A stretch of DNA of 64,000 nucleotides from Pseudomonas sp. GR 6-02 (GTDB lineage Bacteria > Pseudomonadota > Gammaproteobacteria > Pseudomonadales > Pseudomonadaceae). Positions 54,904-63,904 of this stretch are shown here, in pieces (the stretch's first letter is position 1; each line of letters opens with the position of its first letter). Both the position numbers and the translations under genes were made by a program. The notes under the pieces were generated by a model. That model saw nothing but the letters and a program-made list of their open reading frames with translations. It did no database searches and was not told the origin of the DNA. The stretch is taken from contig NZ_CP011567.1 of NCBI RefSeq assembly GCF_001655615.1, positions 6,048,001 through 6,112,000 of the forward strand, in the 5' to 3' direction.

Positions 54904-55839
54904 CTACCGAACCTGTTGCTTTTCGAAGCGGTAGAACAGGTTCGGCTCGCTCACCATGTACAGCGTGCCTGCTTCGTCCATGGTGACGCCTTCGGCACGG
55001 GGAATGGTTTTCTTCAGGCCATTGAACCCTCCGAGCAAGGTCATGAAACTGACCTGCTCGCCCTTCTCGTCCAGTTCCAGCAACAAGTGAGAGTCGGCGG
55101 ACAGCACCAGGGTGTGGCCAGTGCGCGGATCGATGGCCAAGGCCGACAGGTTACGGACATCCAGTGCGTCGCTGGAGAGTTTCTGCTTGTCACCCTTCAG
55201 GATCTGGCTGCCATCGCTTTTCCAGCTGAACAGCGCTGGTGGACGCTCTTCACCCAGCAGCAGTTGCTGGCGACGGGCATCCCAGACGACGGCTTCGAAG
55301 CCTTTATTCTGGTTTTTCGAGGGGCCGAGATCGTATTTCGGGAAATTGGCGATGTTCAGCTCGCGCGTATCGGCATCGACCTTGACGATCGAGAGCAGGT
55401 GTTCGCGCTCATCGGTAATCGCCAGCAAACCATTGCCCATTACCGTCACCCCTTCCGGGTTGCTCCACCCCACCAGCGGCATTTTGCGCAACACGTCGCC
55501 TTGCAACGTCAGCTCGACCAGGAACGGGTTCTTGCCCATCACGGAGAACAGGGTTTTGGTCTGCGGGTCGTAAGACACGTCCGACGCTTCGTCCTTCTCC
55601 ATGCCCGGCAGCAGTTTGGCGTCGATCACCGCCCGATAGTCCGGCAGCCAGACACTCTCTTTTCGTTCGGCAGGGCTTTCGAAGCGTTCCTTCACCCAGA
55701 GCACACCGCGATCATCCCAATGCATCGCAAACGCAAGGCCATAAGCGGCGACCGCCACCAGTAAAAGCCAGGAATACCAACGCATGACAAAGCGCGAGCG
55801 GCGGGCAGTTTTCAGCTTGGGCAGCGATTCGATGGCCAT
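54904..55839 (-). CDS. SdiA-regulated domain protein, copy B
   Basis: A 311-residue paralogue of the neighbouring copy. The anchor is 'WYSWLLLVAVAAYGLAFAMH' (about residues 25-45), and the propeller-like part has 'EASDVSYDPQTKTLFSVMGK', 'NKGFEAVVWDARRQQLLLGE' and 'IPRAEGVTMDEAGTLYMVSE'. The 87-base gap and same orientation suggest an operon and a tandem duplication. Divergence outside the repeated motifs is large, so the duplication is not recent. Confidence 0.83.
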   Translation of the reverse strand: MAIESLPKLKTARRSRFVMRWYSWLLLVAVAAYGLAFAMHWDDRGVLWVKERFESPAERKESVWLPDYRAVIDAKLLPGMEKDEASDVSYDPQTKTLFSVMGKNPFLVELTLQGDVLRKMPLVGWSNPEGVTVMGNGLLAITDEREHLLSIVKVDADTRELNIANFPKYDLGPSKNQNKGFEAVVWDARRQQLLLGEERPPALFSWKSDGSQILKGDKQKLSSDALDVRNLSALAIDPRTGHTLVLSADSHLLLELDEKGEQVSFMTLLGGFNGLKKTIPRAEGVTMDEAGTLYMVSEPNLFYRFEKQQVR

Positions 55840-55979
55840 TCAGGGATGCGTTCCAGAAATTCAGGCTATGGGTAATAGCACATTGGGACAGGCTCAGATG
55901 CCATAAGCCCCGGAATTATCCAGACAAAATGTGAAAAAAACGGGAAATGGCCGGATTGCCCTGTGTGGGCAGCCAAGAT

Positions 55980-56016
55980 CAAAAGATCGCAGCCTGCGGC
56001 AGGCTGCGATCTTTTG
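55980..56016. terminator. Terminator hairpin after the FAH-family gene
   Basis: CAAAAGATCGCAGCCTGC (55980-55997) and GCAGGCTGCGATCTTTTG (55999-56016) are complementary around a single base. T-runs on both strands let it stop transcription of the FAH-family gene (minus). The 'AAGATCGCAGCCT' core is a dispersed Pseudomonas repeat. Confidence 0.8.
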
Positions 56017-56020
56017 CTTT

Positions 56021-56686
56021 TTAGAGAACGCTACTGGTAAAGCGGCTGACACCCGGCAATTCGAGCACCAGTTCGTCACCGACATTCAGCGGGCCAACGC
56101 CCACCGGCGTGCCAGTGAGGATCACGTCACCGGCCTGCAGCGAGAAGCAGCCGGCCATGTACTGGATCATCGGCACGATCGGATTGAGCATGTCCTTGGT
56201 GTTGCCATCCTGGCGGACTTCACCATTGATGGTCAGGCGGATGCCGATGTCGGTCAGGTCGGTAAACGTGCTGCCAGCCACGAATGGCGCAATCACCGCC
56301 GCACCGTCAAAGCACTTGGCGATTTCCCACGGCAGGCCCTTGGCTTTAAGCTCGGCCTGCTTGTCGCGCAGGGTCAGGTCCAGGGCCGGGGCGAAGCCGG
56401 AGATGGCATCCAGCACTTCTTCGCGGCTCGGCTTGGTCGACAATGGCTTGCCGATCAGCACCGCTATTTCTGCTTCGTAATGCACCGAACCGCGCTCGGT
56501 CGGAATGCTGAAGCTGCCTTCCAGTGGCACCACGCAGCTGCCGGGCTTGATGAACAGCAGTGGTTCGGTGGGCACCGGGTTGTCCAGTTCCTTGGCGTGT
56601 TCGGCGTAGTTGCGGCCGATGCACACCACTTTCCCCAGCGGAAAATGAATACGCGTTCCGTCGACATACTGGTGCTGATAGCTCAT
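56021..56686 (-). CDS. Fumarylacetoacetate hydrolase (FAH) family protein
   Basis: A 221-residue member of the FAH family. 'GKVVCIGRNYAEHAKELDNP' and 'HYEAEIAVLIGKPLSTKPSR' carry the usual metal-binding acids, and 'ILTGTPVGVGPLNVGDELVL' is the C-terminal signature. Small FAH proteins of this type include YcgM/FAHD1-like acylpyruvase or oxaloacetate decarboxylase. The position beside a D-2-hydroxyacid dehydrogenase fits oxo-acid metabolism. I chose ATG 56686 (MSYQHQYVDG). Confidence 0.88.
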   Translation of the reverse strand: MSYQHQYVDGTRIHFPLGKVVCIGRNYAEHAKELDNPVPTEPLLFIKPGSCVVPLEGSFSIPTERGSVHYEAEIAVLIGKPLSTKPSREEVLDAISGFAPALDLTLRDKQAELKAKGLPWEIAKCFDGAAVIAPFVAGSTFTDLTDIGIRLTINGEVRQDGNTKDMLNPIVPMIQYMAGCFSLQAGDVILTGTPVGVGPLNVGDELVLELPGVSRFTSSVL

Positions 56687-56724
56687 TGACCGACTCCTGC
56701 TTCGTGCTCTTAAAATTCGAAGAA

Positions 56725-58119
56725 TCAAACAGCGAAAATCTTGCCCGGGTTCATGATGCCGTTCGGGTCGAACACCGCCTTGACGGCTTTCATGTACTCG
56801 ATCTCAACCGGTGAGCGGCTATAGGTCAAGTAGTCACGTTTGGTCATGCCCACGCCGTGTTCGGCGGAAATCGAACCGTTGTACTTCTCGACGGTTTCGA
56901 ACACCCACTTGTTGACGGTGGCGCACTTGGCGAAGAACTCATCCTTGCTCAGGTTATCCGGCTTGAGGATGTTCAAGTGCAGGTTGCCGTCGCCGATGTG
57001 GCCGAACCAGACGATTTCGAAGTCCGGGTAGTGTTCGCCGACGATCGCGTCGATTTCCTTCAGGAACCCCGGGACTTTCGACACAGTGACCGAAATGTCG
57101 TTTTTGTACGGCGTCCAGTGGGAAATGGTTTCGGAGATGTACTCGCGCAGCTTCCAGAGGTTCTGCAACTGGGTTTCGCTCTGGCTCATCACACCGTCCA
57201 GCACCCAGCCCTGCTCGACGCAGTACTCGAAGGTTTCCAGGGCGTGATTGGCCACTTCATCGGTGGTCGCTTCGAATTCCAGCAATGCATAGAACGGGCA
57301 GTCGGATTCGAACGGCGCCGGCACATCGCCGCGAGCCATGACCTTGGCCAGGGCTTTGTCGGAGAAGAACTCGAAGGCAGTCAGGTCAAGTTTGCTCTGG
57401 AACGCATGCAATACCGGCATGATCGAATCGAAATCGGCGGTACCGAGCACCATCGCGGTGAGGTTTTTCGGCGCACGGTCCAGACGCATGGTGGCTTCGA
57501 CGACAAAACCCAGGGTGCCTTCAGCGCCGATGAACAGCTGACGCAGGTCGTAGCCGGTGGCGTTCTTGATCAGGTCTTTGTTCAGTTCCAGCAGATCGCC
57601 CTTGCCGGTGACGACTTTCATGCCGGCCACCCAGTTACGGGTCATGCCGTAGCGAATCACCTTGATCCCGCCGGCATTGGTGCCGATATTGCCGCCAATT
57701 TGGCTGGAACCTGCCGAAGCGAAGTCCACCGGGTAGTACAAACCGTGCTCTTCAGCCTTGTTCTGTAATTGTTCGGTAACCACGCCCGGCTGACAAACAA
57801 CGGTGCGATCGGTGAGGTTCACGTCGAGAATCTGGTTCATGTAGTCGAAGGACACGACCACTTCGCCATTGGCCGCCACTGCTGCGGCAGAAAGCCCGGT
57901 ACGACCGCCGGACGGCACCAGTGCAACCTTGTGTTCATTGGCCCAACGGACAATGGCCTGGACCTGCTCGATGGTCTTGGGGAACACAATGGCCGTCGGG
58001 GCCGGGGCGAAATGTTTGGTCCAATCCTTGCCGTAAGCGTTCAGGGAGTCGGCGTCGGTCAGCACCTTGCCAGGCTCAACCAGGGTCTTCAGCTCATCAA
58101 TCAGCGCAGGATTGGTCAT
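56725..58119 (-). CDS. FAD-linked D-2-hydroxyglutarate-type dehydrogenase
   Basis: A 464-residue flavoprotein of the FAD-oxidase/4 family (VAO fold). FAD binding is seen in 'ALVPSGGRTGLSAAAVAANG' and 'GSSQIGGNIGTNAGGIKVIR', and the metal/substrate His in 'EIVWFGHIGDGNLHLNILKP' and 'GSISAEHGVGMTKRDYLTYS'. It is divergent from serA. In pseudomonads this gene encodes D-2-hydroxyglutarate dehydrogenase, which removes the 2-hydroxyglutarate formed by SerA's side reaction. I chose ATG 58119 (MTNPALIDELK). Confidence 0.87.
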   Translation of the reverse strand: MTNPALIDELKTLVEPGKVLTDADSLNAYGKDWTKHFAPAPTAIVFPKTIEQVQAIVRWANEHKVALVPSGGRTGLSAAAVAANGEVVVSFDYMNQILDVNLTDRTVVCQPGVVTEQLQNKAEEHGLYYPVDFASAGSSQIGGNIGTNAGGIKVIRYGMTRNWVAGMKVVTGKGDLLELNKDLIKNATGYDLRQLFIGAEGTLGFVVEATMRLDRAPKNLTAMVLGTADFDSIMPVLHAFQSKLDLTAFEFFSDKALAKVMARGDVPAPFESDCPFYALLEFEATTDEVANHALETFEYCVEQGWVLDGVMSQSETQLQNLWKLREYISETISHWTPYKNDISVTVSKVPGFLKEIDAIVGEHYPDFEIVWFGHIGDGNLHLNILKPDNLSKDEFFAKCATVNKWVFETVEKYNGSISAEHGVGMTKRDYLTYSRSPVEIEYMKAVKAVFDPNGIMNPGKIFAV

Positions 58120-58323
58120 CGACAGAACTCTCGAACAATTCATGGTCATCCTGAGTACGCTTCACGTCGCAGAATGAGTGTTAGCAGGTCGCATATGCTA
58201 GCATACCGACCCCGCAGGATAGTGCCCAAAGGCTGTTCTGCGGCGACGGCTTTCCTGCCGTCCGGGTCAGCTCTGGCTGCTCCCTTCCCTGCCATTTTTT
58301 CTCCGGGACACAGGTTTACGCAG

Positions 58324-59553
58324 ATGAGCAAGACTTCTCTCGATAAGAGCAAGATCAAGTTCCTTCTTCTCGAAGGCGTCCACCAATCGGCTGTCGACGT
58401 CCTCAAGGCGGCGGGCTACACCAGCATCGAGTACCTCACAGGTTCTCTGCCGGACGCCCAGCTGAAGGAAAAGATCGCTGATGCTCACTTCATCGGCATT
58501 CGCTCCCGCACTCAACTGACCGAAGAGATCTTCGATCACGCGAAGAAACTGGTGGCTGTCGGCTGTTTCTGCATCGGCACCAACCAGGTCGACCTCAACG
58601 CGGCTCGCGAACGCGGTATCGCGGTATTCAACGCGCCGTACTCCAACACTCGCTCCGTTGCCGAGCTGGTGCTGGCCGAGGCGATTCTGTTGCTGCGCGG
58701 CATCCCTGAGAAGAACGCTTCCTGCCACCGTGGCGGCTGGATCAAAAGCGCAGCCAACTCCTTCGAAATCCGCGGTAAAAAGCTGGGTATCGTCGGTTAC
58801 GGCTCGATCGGCACTCAACTGTCGGTCCTGGCGGAAGGCCTGGGCATGCAGGTTTACTTCTACGACACCGTAACCAAGCTGCCATTGGGCAACGCCACCC
58901 AGGTCGGCAACCTGCACGAGCTGTTGGGCATGTCCGACATCGTCACCCTGCACGTTCCGGAAACCGCTGCCACCCAGTGGATGATCGGCGAGAAGGAAAT
59001 CCGCGCCATCAAGAAGGGCGGCATCCTGATCAACGCCGCGCGCGGCACCGTGGTCGAACTGGACGCCCTGGCGGACGCGATCAAGGACAAGCACCTGATC
59101 GGCGCGGCCATCGACGTATTCCCGGTGGAGCCACGCTCCAACGAAGAAGAGTTCGAAAGCCCGCTGCGTGGCCTGGACAACGTGATCCTGACCCCGCACA
59201 TCGGTGGTTCTACCGCTGAAGCGCAGGCCAACATCGGCCTGGAAGTGGCGGAAAAACTGGTCAAGTACAGCGACAACGGTACGTCGGTATCGTCCGTGAA
59301 CTTCCCGGAAGTGGCCCTGCCGGCTCACCCTGGCAAGCACCGCCTGCTGCACATCCACGAAAACATTCCGGGTGTGATGAGCGAGATCAACAAGGTCTTC
59401 GCCGAAAACAGCATCAACATTTCCGGTCAGTTCCTGCAGACCAACGAGAAAGTCGGCTACGTCGTGATCGACGTCGATGCCGATTACTCGGAAATGGCGC
59501 AAGAGAAGCTGCAGCACATCAACGGCACCATTCGTTGCCGCGTGTTGTTCTGA
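58324..59553 (+). CDS. serA: D-3-phosphoglycerate dehydrogenase
   Basis: A 409-residue NAD-dependent dehydrogenase that starts serine synthesis. The NAD fold is 'KKLGIVGYGSIGTQLSVLAE', the catalytic His lies in 'DNVILTPHIGGSTAEAQANI', and the C-terminal ACT domain ('RLLHIHENIPGVMSEINKVF') allows serine feedback. The length matches the E. coli-type enzyme that also reduces 2-oxoglutarate to 2-hydroxyglutarate, consistent with the divergent dehydrogenase. Confidence 0.97.
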   Translation: MSKTSLDKSKIKFLLLEGVHQSAVDVLKAAGYTSIEYLTGSLPDAQLKEKIADAHFIGIRSRTQLTEEIFDHAKKLVAVGCFCIGTNQVDLNAARERGIAVFNAPYSNTRSVAELVLAEAILLLRGIPEKNASCHRGGWIKSAANSFEIRGKKLGIVGYGSIGTQLSVLAEGLGMQVYFYDTVTKLPLGNATQVGNLHELLGMSDIVTLHVPETAATQWMIGEKEIRAIKKGGILINAARGTVVELDALADAIKDKHLIGAAIDVFPVEPRSNEEEFESPLRGLDNVILTPHIGGSTAEAQANIGLEVAEKLVKYSDNGTSVSSVNFPEVALPAHPGKHRLLHIHENIPGVMSEINKVFAENSINISGQFLQTNEKVGYVVIDVDADYSEMAQEKLQHINGTIRCRVLF

Positions 59554-59569
59554 TCGCGACTTGAGCGAC

Positions 59570-59601
59570 AAAAAAGGGAGCTCCTCGGAGCTCCCTTTTT
59601 T
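59570..59601. terminator. Terminator after serA
   Basis: AAAAAAGGGAGCTCC (59570-59584) and GGAGCTCCCTTTTTT (59587-59601) form a near-perfect hairpin with A- and T-runs. It works on both strands and separates serA from the convergent DUF4399 gene. Confidence 0.93.
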
Positions 59602-59630
59602 ACGGCTGCTTTTTCATGGCAGCGGAAAAG

Positions 59631-60056
59631 TCACTGCACATTCACGGTGATTTTCTTCGACACGATCGGCGGATCGAACGGCATGTGACCGCTGTCGCCC
59701 AGCTCGAGCTGCAAGGTGTGCTTGCCCGGTGCCAGTTTGATTTCAGCGTGAGTCTGCGCTTTGCCAAAGTGCATGTGATTGGCATCGTTTGGAATCGGAG
59801 CGCCGGCAGCCGGTAGTTTGTCGACATCGATCAGCAGATGGTGGTGCCCAGTGTTTTTGGTGGTGTCGCCCGCTGGTGCCAGTGCGATTTCCTTGACGCC
59901 GAAATTCACTGTAAAGGTTTGCGCGACCGTGGCTCCGTCCGCAGGAGATACGATGAACACTTCTGCCCCCTTCGGAGCCGGGGTGGCGGCACCGGCCAGC
60001 ACCGAAACACCCATCAGCACACCAGCCAATGCTGCTCGTGACATAAAGCTTTTCAT
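59631..60056 (-). CDS. Exported DUF4399 protein
   Basis: A 141-residue protein with a signal peptide (about residues 1-23, 'LMGVSVLAGAA-TPA'). The mature part has 'PADGATVAQTFTVNFGVKEI', 'NTGHHHLLIDVDKLPA' and 'HMHFGKAQTHAEIKLAPGKH', a DUF4399 beta-sandwich rich in His that could bind a metal. No function is established. It is a single gene. Confidence 0.83.
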   Translation of the reverse strand: MKSFMSRAALAGVLMGVSVLAGAATPAPKGAEVFIVSPADGATVAQTFTVNFGVKEIALAPAGDTTKNTGHHHLLIDVDKLPAAGAPIPNDANHMHFGKAQTHAEIKLAPGKHTLQLELGDSGHMPFDPPIVSKKITVNVQ

Positions 60057-60196
60057 TCTCTTCTCCAGTTTTTCCGTAAAATTCGCTCGACCGTGAACAA
60101 CTTAACGGCCATTCGTTGTCGAAGGCACTCAATAACCATAGCAAAGCGAGCCTGAACAGCGCGTCGCGATAGATAAATGAATTCAAAGGAGTGACC

Positions 60197-60781
60197 ATGC
60201 GCTTTTTGCCTGGCCTGATCTGCCTGCTACCCCTTTTGAGCCCTTTGGCTCATGCCGAACTGATGGACGATGTAAACGACCGCGGCGAATTGCGCATTGC
60301 TCTTGAGGCTAATACACCGCCCTTCAATTTCAAGGATGACGGCAAACTGACCGGGTTCGAGGTCGAGTTGGGTCAACTGCTGGCCAATGAGCTGGATGTA
60401 CGGGCTGACTTCGTCGTCACCGATTCCGACGATCTGATGACCGGCGTCGAAAGCGGCAAATACGACGTTGCCATCAATCACATAGCACTGACCCCGGACC
60501 TGAAGGATCGTTTCGACTTCAGCGAACCTTACATTCATACCAACGCACAATTGATCGCGCAGAAAGAAGAGCAACCGCGATCAATCCTGTTGGTGCAGTC
60601 GCTGACGGAACAAAAACCGAAGGCCACCCCTGTGAGCCTGGCGATTCCGTTTCAGAAGGGTAATCCGGCGTTTCATGCCAGCCTTGAGAATGCAATGCAG
60701 CGGATCAAGGCCGATGGCCGGCTGGAGGCGCTGGAGCAAAAGTGGTTTGGGGCAGATGCGGGTGTGGCGCCGAAACCTTGA
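60197..60781 (+). CDS. Shortened type-3 solute-binding protein (amino acid ABC type)
   Basis: A 194-residue exported protein. The signal peptide ends 'LAHA-EL' near residue 20. Lobe I is normal: 'RGELRIALEANTPPFNFKDD', 'GKLTGFEVELGQLLANELDV', 'LMTGVESGKYDVAINHIALT'. The middle of lobe II is missing, however: about 50 residues that usually lie between 'LIAQKEE' and the 'IPFQKGNPAFHASLENAMQR' segment are absent. Family members are usually 240-260 residues. No transporter genes adjoin it. I chose ATG 60197, with AAAGGAG six bases upstream. Ligand binding may be altered or lost. Confidence 0.82.
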   Translation: MRFLPGLICLLPLLSPLAHAELMDDVNDRGELRIALEANTPPFNFKDDGKLTGFEVELGQLLANELDVRADFVVTDSDDLMTGVESGKYDVAINHIALTPDLKDRFDFSEPYIHTNAQLIAQKEEQPRSILLVQSLTEQKPKATPVSLAIPFQKGNPAFHASLENAMQRIKADGRLEALEQKWFGADAGVAPKP

Positions 60782-60810
60782 TTCGGGCGAATGAGTAACC
60801 CTGCGGGCTG

Positions 60811-61296
60811 TTACTTCAGGGTTGCCAGGGCCTGCGCCGCTTGCGGCAACTCCAGCTCGCTGAAGACTTGCACACCATGGCGCTTGAGCAGCGCGGCGGT
60901 CACGCCCTCACCGCTGACCTTCACTCCACTGAACGTCCCGTCATAGGTCAGCAGATTCCCGCAAGACGGGCTGTTGGCCTTGAGCACGGCAATCCGGATG
61001 CCGTGCTGTTGCACCAGCTCCAGCGCCTGAGAAGCCCCCGATAGAAACTCGGCACTGACGTCCTCGCCCTCGGTGGTGATGACCGATGCAAGGCCATCAA
61101 GCACTTCACCGCCCTGCCCGCCGGGAATTTCCGCCGCAGCCCTGGGTGTCGGCAACCCGCCGGCGACTTCCGGACACAACGGCACCACCCGGCCCTCGGC
61201 AATCCACTGTTCCAACAGATCGAACGGCCCGCTGGCCCCGCCGTCGTAACGGACGCGGTGACCGAGCAAACAGCGGCTTACCAGAATCTTTTGCAT
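60811..61296 (-). CDS. DUF523 family protein
   Basis: A 161-residue cytosolic protein with the DUF523 pattern: 'ILVSRCLLGHRVRYDGGASG' (conserved SxCLLGxxVRYDG), 'PLCPEVAGGLPTPRAAAEIP', and 'AVLKANSPSCGNLLTYDGTF'. Conserved Cys residues (CLLG, CPE, SCG) may bind an Fe-S cluster. The role is unknown. It is 2 bases downstream of the 2OG oxygenase gene. Confidence 0.87.
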   Translation of the reverse strand: MQKILVSRCLLGHRVRYDGGASGPFDLLEQWIAEGRVVPLCPEVAGGLPTPRAAAEIPGGQGGEVLDGLASVITTEGEDVSAEFLSGASQALELVQQHGIRIAVLKANSPSCGNLLTYDGTFSGVKVSGEGVTAALLKRHGVQVFSELELPQAAQALATLK

Positions 61297-61298
61297 GA

Positions 61299-61931
61299 TC
61301 AGAACGGCTCGTTGCCACGACGGCGGAACCAGCCCGTCAAGGACAGGCGTTCTCGGGTCGCGGGCAGGACTTCGTGGGGCACGTCGCCCGACAGGAACAC
61401 CACCAGGCATCCGCCGGTGGGCACCACATCGTGTTCGACGCCTTCGTCCAGGTACATGCGCAACTGACCGCCATGCTCGGGCAGCCAGGCGTCGTTGAGG
61501 TAGATCACCGCCGAGACCATGCGCCGGTCGTCGTCACGGAAACGGTCGACATGCTTGAGGTAGAAAGCGCCGGGCGGGTACAGGGCGAAATGGCTTTCGA
61601 AATCTTCCAGGCCCAGGAACAAACCACGATTCATCGCCTCACGCAGGCTGTCCATCAACCCCAGGTAGCTGTCGCAGGACTCGGCCTGGCCGGGTTCGAG
61701 CCACTGGATATGGTCGCCGCGAATGCCCTCGCGAATCTCCGAAAACGCCCCGCGCCCCACGGCGGCCGGGGCGAGCTCACCCTCGGCGGCACGTTTACGA
61801 CATTCGGCGGCCAGCGCCCGGGTCAGGTCCAGGGGCAGGAAAATATTCTGCTGCGACCAGCCGTGTTCGGCCAGGTCGTCGACGATACGTAACAGCAGTG
61901 GATGATCAGAGGGTATGTGCATGGCGCGCAT
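61299..61931 (-). CDS. 2-oxoglutarate/Fe(II)-dependent oxygenase, prolyl-hydroxylase type
   Basis: A 210-residue protein with the double-stranded beta-helix iron motif: HxD in 'FYLKHVDRFRDDDRRMVSAV', the distal His in 'FLSGDVPHEVLPATRERLSL', and the 2-oxoglutarate Arg in the same stretch. The pattern 'VIYLNDAWLPEHGGQLRMYL' is typical of P4H-like oxygenases that hydroxylate proteins such as EF-Tu. I prefer ATG 61931 because AGGA precedes it by about 7 bases; ATG 61922 is an alternative. It pairs with the DUF523 gene. Confidence 0.87.
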   Translation of the reverse strand: MRAMHIPSDHPLLLRIVDDLAEHGWSQQNIFLPLDLTRALAAECRKRAAEGELAPAAVGRGAFSEIREGIRGDHIQWLEPGQAESCDSYLGLMDSLREAMNRGLFLGLEDFESHFALYPPGAFYLKHVDRFRDDDRRMVSAVIYLNDAWLPEHGGQLRMYLDEGVEHDVVPTGGCLVVFLSGDVPHEVLPATRERLSLTGWFRRRGNEPF

Positions 61932-62064
61932 AGTATTCCTGTGCCCGCAAATCCGACAGAGCCACGCAGCGGAGGATTGGTCGGATAAGGTACTCAACCT
62001 GATACGAATTCTCGACAAGTACGAATGCCGCACGGAGAATAGTCGCCTGCTGACAGGAGTCCCT

Positions 62065-62817
62065 ATGCGTCGCTTGCTTTTCTCACTGTTGATGTTCTGC
62101 GTTTTGCCCGCCTGGGCGGACGGCCACGACCAGTTGTACAAGGTCGCCGGTTGGCCAGAACAACGCGCGCATTTCAACGATGCTCTCTCGGCCGCTCAGC
62201 AGCGCTATCAGAACAGCTTGCCACCGGCAGTGTTCCAGGCCCTGGTCGACAACAGCAATCTGCGGTTCGCCCCCAAGGCCATGGACCAGCGCGCCGAAGC
62301 GCAACTGCGCAAGAAGCTCGCCGACCCGAAACCTGCGCTGACCTTCTTTCAATCGCCCCTGGGCAAGAAAATCGTCGCCGCCGAACTGCTGGCGACCCGT
62401 CGCGATCAATTGGCGAAAAACGCCAAGGGCTTGCCGAAGATGCAAGCCAGCGATACCCGTCAACTGATCATCGGCCACCTGGCCCAGGCCCTGCCCGCCC
62501 GCGAGGCCGGCGCTGAAGTCAGCCTGGCGATCGCAGGCGTCGCGGCCGACAGCCTGAGTTCGATGATCCCCGGCCTGCTCGGCAACGGTCAGGCTCAAGG
62601 CATGTTGAACGGTCAGCGCCAGCGCCTGATGGAGCAGATCGGCGCCGACCTGAGCAACACGCTGCTGTATGTCTATCGCGACCTGTCGGATGACGAACTG
62701 GAAGAGTTTTCGACCTTTGCCGAGTCCTCTGAAGGCAAGGCTTATTACCAAGCGGCATTGGCGGCGATTCGGGCGGGGTTGGCAGTGGGGCAAAGTACGT
62801 CGAGCCTGACCCAGTAA
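62065..62817 (+). CDS. Exported DUF2059-type protein
   Basis: A 250-residue protein with a signal peptide (about residues 1-19, 'LLMFCVLPAWA-DG'). The mature part is helical, and the C-terminal 'LSDDELEEFSTFAESSEGKA' with YYQAALAAI matches DUF2059, a helical periplasmic domain of unknown function. I chose ATG 62065 with CAGGAG upstream. It is a single gene, convergent with the hydrolase at 62860. Confidence 0.8.
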   Translation: MRRLLFSLLMFCVLPAWADGHDQLYKVAGWPEQRAHFNDALSAAQQRYQNSLPPAVFQALVDNSNLRFAPKAMDQRAEAQLRKKLADPKPALTFFQSPLGKKIVAAELLATRRDQLAKNAKGLPKMQASDTRQLIIGHLAQALPAREAGAEVSLAIAGVAADSLSSMIPGLLGNGQAQGMLNGQRQRLMEQIGADLSNTLLYVYRDLSDDELEEFSTFAESSEGKAYYQAALAAIRAGLAVGQSTSSLTQ

Positions 62818-62859
62818 TTTTTGGCGTCCGTGAAATGGCCCGCGAAGACTATCGAAATG

Positions 62860-63807
62860 TCACCGCCGATCCCGACTCATGCGCTTGGTCAAAAACCCGA
62901 AATACTCCTGCCGCAACCCCGGCGACTCATTCGCCAGATGATGCCGCGCCTCAGGCAGCATCAACACCTGGGGCCGATCGAACTTGCCTCGCAGCACTTC
63001 AAGGTTGTGCTCCCAATCCACGGTCATGTCCGCCTGCCCCTGCACGATCAGCGGCCGCCGCGGGCTGCTCGGTGCCGCTTCGATACGCTTGATCCACCGT
63101 CCCAGCGCACCGACCCAGGCCGTTGGCAGACGCAGCGGTTGCAGCGGATCGGCCTGCAGGAACGCGAGGAAGTCAGGGTCGTTGGAATTCTCGCTGAAGC
63201 GCCGGGCGATGCCTTTGACAAACGGCTTGAGCAGGTAATAACTGAGCCGCGACCAACCCCAGGCTCGCGGCCGCACCAAGGGCGACAGCAGAATCACTTG
63301 CCCCTGGGCCGGGCTGCTCGCACCTTGATTGAGTACATGGTCGATCACAATCGCCCCGCCGGTGCTTTGCCCGCACAAGTGCCAGGGCTGCGGAAGGCCC
63401 AACGACTGCGCCTCGGCCAGCAGGCCTTGCAGGGCGCTCTGGTACTCGGCGAAGTCCTTGATACTCGCCCGTTCGCCACTGGACAAGCCATGCCCCGGCA
63501 GGTCGCAGGCGATTACCGCAAACCCTTGGTCCAGCGCCCACTCAATCACATGCCGGTAGAGCCCGGTGTGATCGTAGAAGCCGTGAAATAGAAACAGCGT
63601 CGCCTTCGCCCGCTCGGGCCACCAGAGCTGGCTGACCACTTCATAACCATCGATCTCGAAACGCCCCAAGCCACGGCGCAGGGTCCGCTGTGGAAAATCC
63701 AGCCCGTAAAAACGCTGATAGGCCATGGCCTCCGTCGACAGCGGCCGCCACTCGGCCAACGGCCGCAGGCTGGCACGCAAATGATCGGGGTCGAAAGTGG
63801 CAGACAT
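62860..63807 (-). CDS. Alpha/beta hydrolase, serine aminopeptidase/monoacylglycerol lipase type
   Basis: A 315-residue alpha/beta hydrolase with the Hydrolase_4 (serine aminopeptidase S33) look. The nucleophile elbow is 'WHLCGQSTGGAIVIDHVLNQ', the oxyanion region is 'LFLFHGFYDHTGLYRHVIEW', and the terminal His lies in 'LPEARHHLANES'. There is no signal peptide. Likely activity is on lysophospholipids or monoacylglycerols, but this is inference. The neighbours give no further hint. Confidence 0.85.
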   Translation of the reverse strand: MSATFDPDHLRASLRPLAEWRPLSTEAMAYQRFYGLDFPQRTLRRGLGRFEIDGYEVVSQLWWPERAKATLFLFHGFYDHTGLYRHVIEWALDQGFAVIACDLPGHGLSSGERASIKDFAEYQSALQGLLAEAQSLGLPQPWHLCGQSTGGAIVIDHVLNQGASSPAQGQVILLSPLVRPRAWGWSRLSYYLLKPFVKGIARRFSENSNDPDFLAFLQADPLQPLRLPTAWVGALGRWIKRIEAAPSSPRRPLIVQGQADMTVDWEHNLEVLRGKFDRPQVLMLPEARHHLANESPGLRQEYFGFLTKRMSRDRR

Positions 63808-63904
63808 GGGCTATTCCAGAGCGCTAAACGGACTTTATCGGCCTGCGATATTCATCTGTCGCAGCAAGCATGGCAAGCTAGCCGACCTTCGAGGATTGAA
63901 ACCC

